Origin: Phoronis australis | Taxonomy: Eukaryota; Phoronida; Phoronidae | Direction: 5' to 3' | DNA: 62,000 bases | NCBI GenBank assembly: GCA_002633005.1 | Contig: NMRA01000429.1 | Span: 1 to 62,000 of the forward strand | Shown here: positions 1 through 10,602 of the stretch, piece after piece | Layout of the letters: every line of letters starts with the position of its first letter | Position numbering within the stretch: the stretch's first letter is position 1 | Notes under the pieces: model-generated | Databases searched by the model: none | What the model was told of the DNA's origin: nothing | What the model saw: the letters and a program-made list of their open reading frames with translations, nothing else | Translations under genes and position numbers: made by a program

Positions 1-621
1 TGGTGACATGAATTTTCCACAGGGAAAATGATACCCTTTTTAAAAGTGGGTACAAATTTTTTGTGTGTGCATTCTACTCACTGTTTAGGAATAGACCACT
101 CTTCAGCAGGCCCGAGAAAACTCTTCAATTACGGCGCGGATCCTCGTCTAAAACAACGCAAATTTGTCTTCATCTAGTCAAACTGTTGAACAGAATGCTT
201 TGTGTCACGTGATAAAAAGTTTCTACGTCAAAGAAGCATCCGTAGACAAAAGAATCTTTAGAAACCTCATAATCACACAAGTCTCTGCGATATAGCCATG
301 CATTGCTTGCGAGGCACGTGAGTTAATACTTGAAACTGGCTTTTCTCACGATGAGTATCTTGGGCCCATGATCGTAACCCAGCAGCTTCATCGCGTTAGA
401 TTCCTGCAACCGTTGCTTTTGACCCAGGTGCTCGTTTCTTTAGCTCTCTCAAACACAGGGAGCCAATATTTCAGGCTGCCCGCGTGTGATACTAAACTCT
501 TCTCTTACCCTTCTCACGCGACGCATATTCACCCTTCCGCACCACGTTAGATGGCGCCTCGATTTATTTTCATGTATTTGCTTGCGTACAAACCAACCCT
601 GGTCTTGCCTATTACTCCTTA
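1..621. other. Left flank, no gene recognised
   Basis: Short open frames on both strands (368-550, 449-820) have no recognisable motif or splice context. The stretch precedes the foldback element beginning near 622. Confidence 0.5.
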
Positions 622-1960
622 TAGACCGGGATCCCAGAGCTTTTTTGGGCATGAAAAAGTAACCAATTTTCTTTGGTGCCACATGGTTAGAAATGGCCGT
701 CTGGCAGGTTTGCTTTGGTGGGTGGGTCAGGGGAACCAAGAGAATGACACTAAAAAATTGTGCTATATCACCTTTACTTGTAACCTTCAAACTTTCTTGG
801 ATACCAACTACGTAATCCACTGTATCAAAATTGGTAACTGCCAGAGAATTTCAGTGTTGGGCATTATCAGCTAGACGTTTATAAACAAGGCAAAAATTGA
901 ACTAGATCAATCTAAGAACTAACCGCACTGATGAAACCAGTTGCAAAATATTCAGCGTGAGCCTAGGTATTGCGAATGAACACTGCCAGACAATTCTAGT
1001 GGTGGGTTAGCCCCCCACAGACACGCCCAAATACCCGAGTTGAGCTAGACCAACCCACCAGGTAACCGTTTGAAACCAATTGCACGATTTTCAGCATCAC
1101 TGCACATGGCACAACAGTTATATGCCAGACAATTTCAGTACCGGGGTGCCCCTGCCAGATGGTTATCAAGAAGGGTTAGAAATTGAGCTAGGTCAACCCA
1201 AGAGGCAACTGCATGAAACCAGTTGCAAAATATTAGCTGGAAGCCCAAGTATCAAGCATTAATACTGCCAGACAAATCTAGTGGTGGTTATACCCGCCAG
1301 ACACGTCCAAGTACATGAGTTGAGCTGGATCAACCCACCAGGTAACCGTTTGAAACCAATTGCACGATATTCAATATCACTGTACATAGCACAACAGTAA
1401 GATGGCAGACAATTTCAGCGGTGGGGTGTTCCTGCCAGACGACTGATACACGTTGTACCAGACGTGCGCAGGCCTCGCATGTGGGCCCATTGCACTGATC
1501 ACCTGGAAATATTTTTATACTTCGTTAATATATCGTTAAAACCGAGGTGAGGAGCTAGAAACCTGGCTCAAGGGCCTAGCAGTGTGACCTGGTGGGACTC
1601 GAACCCACGATCTCGAGTAAAGAAAGCGGTCACTTATCAACCAGGCCACATTGCCTCCTCTGCCAAACAACTATAGAAAGAGCTAAACATTGAGGTAAAT
1701 CAACCCAAGAAATAACCGCATGAAACCAGTTGCAAAATATTCTCCGTAGGCCCATGCATTATGAACAAACACTGCGAGACACGTCTAGTTGTGGATTAGC
1801 CCCGCCACATACGATCAAATATCTGAGTGGAGCCAGATTTACCTGCCAGGTAACCGTTTGAAACCATTTGCATAATGTCGAGCAACATTCTGCATGCAAC
1901 AAAAGGTACTTCACAGATATTTTCAGCATCGGGGCAGTAGCATTCAGAGGTTTGGTCGAT
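622..1960 (+). repeat. Left arm of the foldback element, ~140 bp tandem units
   Basis: A conserved box of the form TGAAACCAGTTGCA or TGAAACCAATTGCA recurs at about 932, 1071, 1213, 1351, 1721 and 1859, a spacing of 138-142 bp. The larger 1351-1721 gap is explained by a SINE insertion. Two unit types alternate, so the higher-order period is ~280 bp. Other shared boxes include CAACCCACCAGGTAACCG and TGCCAGACAA. Confidence 0.8.
1435..1675 (-). mobile_element. tRNA-derived SINE inserted in the foldback arm
   Basis: Read on the minus strand, 1649-1584 resembles a tRNA. GTGGCCT pairs with AGGTCAC (7 bp, one G-U), and the T arm GTGGG/CCCAC with loop TTCGAGT is perfect and forms a pol III B box. The D and anticodon arms do not fold well, and a non-tRNA tail of ~140 bp follows (1583 down to ~1435). 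It interrupts the 140 bp periodicity of the host arm, as an insertion would. A functional tRNA gene is less likely because of the missing arms. Confidence 0.65.
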
Positions 1961-4900
1961 GCAGGGTGGAGTTTTTAGTGGACGCCCCTAATGCCCTGAT
2001 CAAATGCATATATCCTAATATTCAGGCCCGTAACCAGCATTGAGCGAGGGTGGTTCGAATTTCAAAAATGGTGGACCTTTGGTATTTTGAAAACGTCGGC
2101 ATTGTAGACTTTTCGGTAAGGCACTTGGCGAAGCTTAATTAGGGGGAAGGGAAATTTGTATGCACAACGATGACTCTCAGCTCTATGTTCATGAGATGAG
2201 TCGGAACTTGTAATACCAGAAATGAGGATGTTGCGACAGTTGCTCGCAAAGAACGGGACACAAGTTAGGACGTGCTCGAGTACAGAATGACTAATTTGCA
2301 TGATTTAATAATCCTAGTTTGCAGTTGACAAATCCAACATTAAAGCTAAGAGTTCCGAGTTTGAACTCTAAATTTCGAGTTTTTATTCTGGTTTGTAGCA
2401 CGAAAAAAAGTTTTTAAGTGCAAACTTGGACTAGAAACTCGTGTGCATGAACTATAATTATTCGAGCACAGTCTAATAACCACTTATCTTGAGTTCGCAC
2501 AAAAGGAGAAGAGAAATTGACGAAAATAATTTCGAGTTCGTTTAGAGTACAACGATTAGCGACCGGGACCTGGTTTTGGAACATTAGTAAATTTTGGAAG
2601 GGAACGAACCTTCGGAGTACTGGACCTTCGGAGTATTAAACCTTCGTCCTAGTGACATGGAGCCTTAGAAATCTTTTCCATCAAGTTTGTAGCTCGTATG
2701 AAGTTTGCAAGGTTGTGCACCATTGACATTGATTGACTGGAGAAGATTTTCATTGATCAAAGTTGAGGTCTATGCCTACTTTTCCATTATAACGGGAAAA
2801 TGCTCAACGGTGTATTCTTAGTGTAAAAACACTGTAGTTGAATGTCTGGTTTCTTTGCAACGGCGGAGGACTGCCTATAATGAACTTACCGTCAGCGTGT
2901 ACTAAGAACAGAAACGTTCAAACATGTACACGCATGCACGTCAATCCACCAATCCACAATCAAAGTGGTCACTAAACGAACAACAAATTTGCATATTTGA
3001 CAATCACTTTCAATTCAAAAATTGTAAATGCCGACACTTCTACCGTACTATGCTTGCAATTGAACCAAAATAGCAGAATAGCAAATCTCGATTTGTTCCT
3101 TGGCCGAGTTTAAGGCATTCACACCGTACTATATTTTGGGAGTTCTCTCGCTGCTGTACATGTATACAAAACACGTAGCTTACTTAGGTCGTAGGGCTAG
3201 ATTTTTATGCTTAGGTATAGACACTCACTTCTGGACTCACTTGTTACCCGTTGGTGTAGCCACCACGCGCGTGGTTTATGAATAATATAAAGCCTGCTCT
3301 TGAGTGATTCAGTCATCTACAAAAACAGCGGCACTCGGGCAAAGTTTGCCGAGTACAGTCCGATGGCACATGAAGCGCTTTGAATCAGAAGCAGAAATTC
3401 AAAATTATTACTAACTTTGTTAACATTGTAGTTAGTAGCACCAGTAGCTGCAATAATTTTGTGGTTATTGGCCATTCATATCCCTATCTTTAACGAATAT
3501 GCCGGGGATGGACCTTTTCAGCGAGGGAGGGGTTCGATCGAACCCCCGAATCCCGCCTCCGGCTACGGGCCTGTACTATTAATAATGAAAGTATAAAGGT
3601 GAAGCATAAATTATTATCTTTATTTAATTTAACTGCAGTTCAGTCATTTTCCAAAAAGATTATACACAGTGGTTGGATACCCTCAATGTGGATGCCGGGG
3701 CCGTCGAAACGGTGACTGAGCAACTTATACAACATCTATGAATAATTAATACGAACGTGCTTTATATTCGCTATGAAAAAAGCGAACACTTCCATAGCCC
3801 GCATATCTGTGTCGTTCAAATGAAATGATTGTCAATCTAACTAAACTGGAACACTATCAGGACTCCTCGTTATACCCACGAAATGTAAATAACATGTTCG
3901 CAACATGAAGGGAATGTTTTACCTACGTTATAACTTTGATAGTTTAGAAGAAATCTAACACGACCATACGAACCCAATATCTTGTGCCACAGAGGTGTTT
4001 TCAGCCTTTTTGGAGAATATAATATCAAACATAAAAAATACGGACTGTTCCAAAGAGAGGTCAACAGCCGATCTACTGAAGTTCTTTCTCCGGCGTACGT
4101 AGCACTGAGAACGCGCCGTTTTCCAGCACTTCACGTAATATTGGGTCTGTGAATTTCAACTTTTGGTAAAATATTGTTCCCCATCTGGCGAAGTTCGGGT
4201 GGTTCAGGGCAAAGAATACATCTAGCATTGACGGGAAATTCTTGATAAAGCCACTGACGTCATTGGTCTTGACGCATCTCTGGAGTTCTATGTGGGCTCA
4301 GTTTATGAGAAAAATGTCAGTGGCGGATCTAGGATATCATAAAGGAGGGCCCAACATTTTGTCTCGAGTAAACGCGTAAAGTTCGGCTAGATGGGCGGAA
4401 CCAACCTGAAATCTAGGGGTGCCCGAATGTAGAACTTTTACTAAAAAAAACGGGAGGACTAAAAAAACGGAAGACGATTGAGCCGTCGGTGTCGATTGGG
4501 CGCGCTTGCAATCGGGTCCTCTCGCTCATACTGTCAAATAGGGGACAGGCCCCCTGCAAACCCCTAAATCCGTTGATGGATGTAGATTGGCCAAAAATGA
4601 TCAGATTTGCCAAATTTGCCATTAAACACTGATTGAAATGAAGGTAGTTGGCGCGCATACATAACGAAGACGACAGCAAGAAAGACGACATTTCGATTAT
4701 TCCTCGTTTTAGCAGTTGCATCAAATGACTCGTCCAAAAACAGAGAGACGCAGATTAGACTGGTAAATTAGTACAACGAAAGATGGAAATTCGTGCAAAC
4801 ACAATGTGCCATCCTTCACGAACGGGTTTTTAGCTTTTGTTTTTAGTAATGAATCATCTGGGGTATTCCACTGTTGTCGCATAGAATTGTGAAATCGTTC

Positions 4901-5099
4901 CAAACTGAGGCGCGATGTTTCTGGTTTTCATGCCCTGCGCATAATTGCGGACAAAAATCTCTCATCTTGTGTGGTGACCTATGTCGTACGGACTCAAAAT
5001 CGAAGTGCCTGGTTCCTCGATGTGATAGTTATTCAGCGTGAATGGGTTTATAATCAATTTTGTTTCGACTCTTTACTTGTCTGACTTTGACATTTTACT
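1961..5099. other. Unique centre of the foldback element
   Basis: No open frame with recognisable transposase motifs was seen on either strand. Frames at 3100-3285(+), 3870-4064(-) and 4413-4903(-) are short and unlike known families. The segment 2330-2600 is rich in GAGTT/CGAGTT words, a pattern also seen near 33360-33480. Confidence 0.45.
4318..4578. mobile_element. Short TIR element (MITE), GTGGCGGAT family, copy 1
   Basis: It begins CAGTGGCGGATCTAGG and ends CCTAAATCCGTTGATG, an imperfect terminal inverted repeat, with GC-rich subterminal runs (GGAGGGCCC and GGCCCCC). The 261 bp length and lack of coding capacity indicate a non-autonomous DNA transposon. Related ends occur at 16605, 38397 and 46377. 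No convincing target duplication was found and the superfamily is unassigned. Confidence 0.6.
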
Positions 5100-6014
5100 G
5101 TTGTGCCACGTGCAGTGTTACTGATCATCGTACAATTGGTTTCAAACGGTTACCTGGTGGTTTGATCCAGCTCAACTCAGGTACTTGGGCGTGTCTGGTG
5201 AGGTTCACTCACCACTAGATTTGTATGGCAGAATTTATTCTTAATAGCTGGGCTTCCGGAAAATATTTTGCAACTGGTTTCATGCAGTTACCTCTTGGGT
5301 TGATCTCGCTCAACTCAGATATTTGGGCGTGTTTGGCAGGGCTATTCCACCACTAGATTTGTCTGGCAGTGTTTATTCGTGGTACCTGGGCTTACGGTGA
5401 ATAATTTGCAACTGGTTTTACGCGGTTACCTCTTGGGTTAATATAGCTCAATTTCTAATTCTTTTTGATAATCTTCTGGCAGGGCCACCCCAGTACTGAA
5501 ATTGTCTGTCATCTTACTGTTGTGCCATGTACAGTGATGCTGAACATCGTGCAATTTGTTTCAAACGGTTACCTAGTGGGTTGATCTCGCTCAACTCGGG
5601 TATTTGGTCGTGTCTTGCAGGGCTAACACACCACTAGATTTGTCTAGCAGTGTTCATTCGTGATAGCTTGGCTCACGCTGAGCATTTTGCAACTATTTTC
5701 ATGCGGTTACCTTTTATATTGATCGAGATCAATTTTTTTACGTTGTTTATAACCGTCTGAAAATTGTCTGGCAGTGACCAATTGTGATACAGTGGATTAC
5801 GCAGTAGGTATCAAAGGCAGTTTGTAGTGGTTACCAGAACAGTTGATCTAGCTCAATTTTTGAGTGTCATTCTCTTGGCTCCCCTGACCACACCCACCAG
5901 AGCGAACCTGCCAGACGGCCATTTCCAAGCATCAGGATACCCATAGAGCACTGTGGCACCAAAGAAAATTGATTACCTTTTCATGCCCAAAAAAAGCTCA
6001 GGGATCCCGGTCTA
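5100..6014 (-). repeat. Right arm of the foldback element
   Basis: This is the inverted counterpart of the left arm. The box TGCAACTGGTTTCA or relatives recurs near 5133, 5267, 5407, 5548 and 5687. The outermost ~80 bp (about 5950-6014) is nearly identical in reverse complement to about 623-690. It is shorter than the left arm, with one unit fewer and no SINE. Confidence 0.75.
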
Positions 6015-6918
6015 ATACCCGCTAAAGTTATTATTTGCCTTGATCAGGAGTATGTTCCATGAACGTAACTCTAATTGTTGAAAAAGGTTTAGTCAAGTAG
6101 TTATGAGATCATCACTGTCTAGAAGTAATTTGTAAAAGTTACGTCATTATAGGTACACATGAATGGCAAAAAGGCTAACAGTTTCAATGGCTAAAACACT
6201 TGCTAAAAGGTAAGGGCTTTAGCCAGAAGAACGAGTTTTCCGCGTAGGAATGACGGGGTGATTTCTCCAAGAGTTAGTTTGTTTCCTTACCACCAGAGTC
6301 GCTTCTTGATTGAAAATTGATGTCAAAACACGTTCAATCTCCGCGCATGTGTACTTTGAAGTCAGTGGACTGTCTACACTGCTAGCGAAAACGCCTGTAG
6401 TTTTGTCAAAAATATTATAGTTACACGAGTTTTTTTAGTTTTGTTATCTCAAACATCCAACAAAGCGCTAGCAAAAGTGACCCTTGGGACCGTTCGTCTG
6501 AGTGACGGTATACTGGTAGCAAAAGTACTACCGAACACAAGAGCACTTGGTTCAGCGAAACTGCTTCACTCATGTAAACCCATCATAAAAAATGTACTTT
6601 TGTTAAAGTGAGATTTAAAATTATTTTTCGAAATAGTTAGTGAAATGTAAGATTAAATTGCTGACTGAAGACCTATTAAGTGACTTTTCATAAAATAGAC
6701 CCCTGAGGTATGAAATGACATAACCAAGTTTGTTCAAACTCTACTTTGTTAACATATTACCGTCAATTATCAATTATCCTTTTGAACCAGAATCAATTCA
6801 CAACTGCAGCTTATAACTGATAAAATGAAAAAAAAACAAAAACAAAGCAAGTGTTCATATATTGTCAATGTTTGCTGGGGATACCGTGAAAATACAATTG
6901 AACTCATTTTGCTCTCAA
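6015..6918. other. Intergenic, nothing recognised
   Basis: AT-rich sequence without repeats, RNA motifs or supported frames. Confidence 0.4.
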
Positions 6919-7013
6919 CAACAAGTGTCGGTTGTGTCCTTGAATGCCGTCGTGATCCTGTGAATACCAATAGTGATGAAGTATCGAACGATGAAAGTTG
7001 TTATATTGAATAA
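6919..7013 (+). CDS. Possible terminal exon, unknown protein (segment A)
   Basis: An open frame continues to a stop at 7011-7013 and contains CRRDPVNTNSDE. A second segment 540 bp downstream (7479-7600) encodes RDPVNTNID. Over the 26 shared bases, three of the four differences fall in third codon positions, which suggests both were once, or still are, coding. Spacing around DPV and later Cys residues is loosely reminiscent of Kazal-type inhibitor modules, but the key Cys after DPV is Asn, so this is only a suggestion. The 5' boundary is uncertain; AG at 6923-6924 is a possible acceptor. Confidence 0.25.
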
Positions 7014-7478
7014 TGCATACCGAGAGTTCAATTATAGCATTTCACGGTGTCTTCAATAAACATTAGACTATACACATGTTTAAGAATGTGATTCGGTTCC
7101 TTCCATTTTAAGAGGATTGTCGATTTGATTCTTGCTTGTCAAATCGTTTCATTTTTCTTAAATAAAAGACATTTTGACTTCTAGTATTTGAGAAAAGCGA
7201 ATTGATTTGACAAATTTACCATTTGCAACATTAATTTGCAAAACAATTGCTAGGTATGATGAGATTCCGGCTAACGAAAGATCTCTAAGATTTTATATGT
7301 TCAGTATAAGTATAATACTCCTCAAAAATAAAACTAAGTCGTAATTTTATGAGACAATTGCCGCCAAATATTGGAAGTATGAATGGAATGAACATTAATG
7401 GGCATCGCCGAATCGATATCGAAATCGATCACTCCCGCATCGTATTTCGACTAATCAACCCACCTTTACAATATATGT

Positions 7479-7600
7479 CCACGTATGCGTGATCCCGTGA
7501 ACACGAATATTGATCGACACTGCCGTAGCAAGTTTTTAACGTTGTGCAAACATGAAATTGTTGGCAACCGGGAAGTTTTGTAATGAGTAGCAACTCTGGG
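7479..7600 (+). CDS. Possible exon fragment, paralogue of segment A (segment B)
   Basis: The plus-strand frame reads CPRMRDPVNTNIDRHC and continues with two further Cys residues before a stop. The RDPVNTN core matches the segment at 6951-6980 with mostly synonymous differences. No good splice acceptor lies directly upstream, so it may be a decayed duplicate. Function unknown. Confidence 0.2.
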
Positions 7601-10600
7601 GCACATTGGAATGAACGGCGCGGGGGGAAACAAAGTCAAAATTGAAGTGATCTTAGACCACCTAGAGGTTTTTTGCAATGAACTGGTGGACATGACCCCT
7701 TGCATTGACATGTCATGAACTGGATATTTCAGTGTGCAGATTTTATGTTTTTCAAATAATTTGATGAAAATCGTCGATACAGCAACCGTGAGAAGTTTAA
7801 GTAACACTGTCAGCGATAAATATGGTCTTTTGAGATCAGTCTCAAGGCAAATTCACTCTCACTACTGCAGCAGTCGTAGTGTTGCGCTTTGCTAGCAGAG
7901 ATCAAACCTACTCAATAGCATAGCATCTAAAGCTTTACAGTATTTAAAGAGACATAGTCGGCTATAATGAAATACAAACAAGACGTATAATGCTGAACAG
8001 AAATACCTCAGCCAACGCTCCAGCAGTTGATAGGTTCGCTCTTATAAAAAATAATTTGATTTTTGACGAGAATTTGTTTTCGTAAAAAAAATGAAAGTTC
8101 AATAACCCTCGACTTCCCATGTATTGAAACACGTGACCTTTGGGTGTCATGTTATTCGCCCACTCACTTTAGCTGGAAAATTTTAGTGTGCTTGCCTTTT
8201 GTTCAGCAACGCAGAACTCATGCTATAGTTAACTCCAAAAATTGCATATTTTTGAGTAAGCCGCTATAATTATCAGGTTATCGGGTGTTCAAAGCGAATT
8301 TGCCAAGTGGCCGAGATCATTTGAAAGTTTTCGAGACTCAACGAAGGATTTAATATGGCTTTTCCAGCCATTGAGATTTCTAATGTTATTTGTCGATGCT
8401 TTCCATTTTTCACTTTTCACCTTCCAAAACTAACGAAGTATTACTGCTTTGCTGTGAGCTGCGACCCCAATGGCAAAAAGTTGGATAAACTTCAGAAGTA
8501 TTTTCCAAGATAATTCCTAGAATCAGCTAGACATTTCTAACTGAAACCAGGCCGTTGTAGTAATGCGTTTTCCTACTTCCAGGACAAACGAAATTTCAAG
8601 TCCATTCTTTCCGCTATAGGCGAATGTTACACAAGTAAATTACGCGATCATTGTTAAAGGCGCAAACTATTTCTTAACTTCATTTAAGTATTAACTGTGT
8701 AAGCACGTAAGAAAGTAATATTCGTGCTTTAATTAACAACGTAAATAAATATTATACCCTGCTAATAAACTTTTAAGCTATTGAGAATTCATTTACACGT
8801 ACGTACCTACATTTTAACTTACTGTCTGAGAAACTCAGTAGATACTATGATCATGAGTTCAATTAAACCCAATAAGCTCATCTTTGCAACAACTATTACG
8901 TCAGAGAAGTTCCAAAAATAGGCCCATCATGGGCGGATATTAGAAAAACGACATATCAGAAACGTGAAACGAAACCGAATAATACGCCTGGCGGTTAATT
9001 ACTGAAAAAGTCGCACAATATCTCGTTGAATGATAGTCGTTTGAGTGAAATAGCTATCTCAAAATAAAATGTCTTGTCAAAATAAATAATTTTTTTTTCA
9101 TTATTTAAAACACTTTACATACGTATTTCAGAGCAATCAGTCAGATTTTCAAAACAGGCCAACATACAATGTACTTGTACTGGGCCTATTTTCGTAAAAT
9201 AGAGGTAGAAAAAGAATCTGTGGCTGTCAGCTCGACTTCGGAAAACTATTCATTGCCTTAATATTGGCATATAGTCTAATCAGAGTTTGCGTATTTTGCT
9301 AGTTTGGTACATTAAATATATTAGTTCAAGTTGTGCTTAGTTGATGTCCAATATGCTCAGCTGACTGGACATTATGCAGTGCGTCATCTTAAACATAACG
9401 ATGATTTGCATATGAACCATACTGTCACCGTCTTTTCAGTGGCTGGCGCCTTTGAAGTCACTGACATCAACGTAATTAACGATGTAATTTCCTTTAATTT
9501 CAGCAGTTTAGAACAATATTATCAACCGGAAAACCTCACTAAAATGGAAAGTTTCCTAAATTAAGACCAACCTATTTGTGTTACTTGAACTGATTTAATT
9601 ACATCATTGATTCTGAATGCTTCATGAATGAAGTTCAAAATGATTTATTATTGTGCATTAAATTAAATCAAATAGTTCTTCAATAATCAAGTCATGTTCA
9701 TAGGAATCATTTGAGAATCAGATGTGACTAAATTGGTTTGTGCAAAAGTTGAGTTTATGGAGATTTTAACTACAATGAAGAAAAATGTCTTTAGACATTT
9801 TGAAAACGTCGCTATTTAATTTGCGTTTAGGAACTACAATGACTTCATTTACACAGCAACACCATCATTGTGTTCTCGTTCTTTTTAACTGAATTCAAAT
9901 TGAAAGACGCTCATACTGTATCGGCGGCTGAACTTAATTCAGTCTCCGTGATAATCAAACTTCGTGACCATGTTGTCTAACAATAAGGAACTATCAGTTG
10001 TTTTCAAGTCTAGAAATGATTTCTATTCTGAGAAATGAAGAATTCAACAACAATTTCATAACGTTTAAGTGGCTTAAATAATGTTTGAGAAAAGGCGCAG
10101 GTGTTGTCCATTCGAAGACAAATTCAAAACCTGCCATGGATTTGCACGGCATTTTCAAATAACAGTACAGTTTAAAAACTACTATTTCCAGTAACTGTCA
10201 ATGACGTTTTAGTAATGCGTTTCCAAAGAGCAATATATTTAAGCCACCGGAACGACATTTACGCACCAAAACGAGTCAAATAAGGACGTGTAACAAACTA
10301 ATTGTATTGATTGTATTAAGTGATCGAGTTACAAACACAAACACAAACAATATTTATCACTAATCAAAGGTCAAACCTAATTATTACCACTAAAAGCGCT
10401 TCTATCACACAATATGTATACAGTAACGGTTTATAGAATACGCTCAGCTGAGACTAAACACGTGAAAATAGGCGCACACATAAAAGTCAGACGACATTTT
10501 GAGATATCTGACATAACTGGTAATAACAAAAGCAAAGCTATGATACTTTATCAAATGTACCTACATGATGTAATTACACGCGCTACTCTGTTCTGTACAA

Positions 10601-10602
10601 CA
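7601..10602. other. Intergenic 3 kb, nothing recognised
   Basis: AT-rich. The frames at 9331-9564(+) and 10414-10686(+) lack recognisable motifs and have no supporting splice or family evidence. Confidence 0.4.

Larger units (their letters stand above)
622..6014. mobile_element. Foldback-type element with long inverted arms made of tandem units
   Basis: The two ends are inverted copies. TAGACCGGGATCCC followed by a sequence ending in TTTGGTGCCAC starts at 623, and its reverse complement ends at 6014. Inside each end lies an arm of tandem ~140 bp units in opposite orientation (622 to ~1960 and ~5100 to 6014), around a ~3.1 kb unique centre. A TA dinucleotide just outside GACCGGGATCCC on both sides could be a target duplication. 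This is the architecture of foldback elements such as Drosophila FB and sea urchin TU. No transposase is recognisable in the centre, so it looks non-autonomous. Two later insertions sit inside it: a SINE at ~1435-1670 and a short TIR element at 4318-4578. Confidence 0.75.

Noticed and set aside
1584-1649. tRNA gene on the minus strand
   Set aside because: Acceptor and T arms pair but D and anticodon arms do not, and a SINE-like tail follows.
7466-7807. 113-aa minus-strand frame
   Set aside because: Antisense to the RDPVNTN segment and without any family motif.
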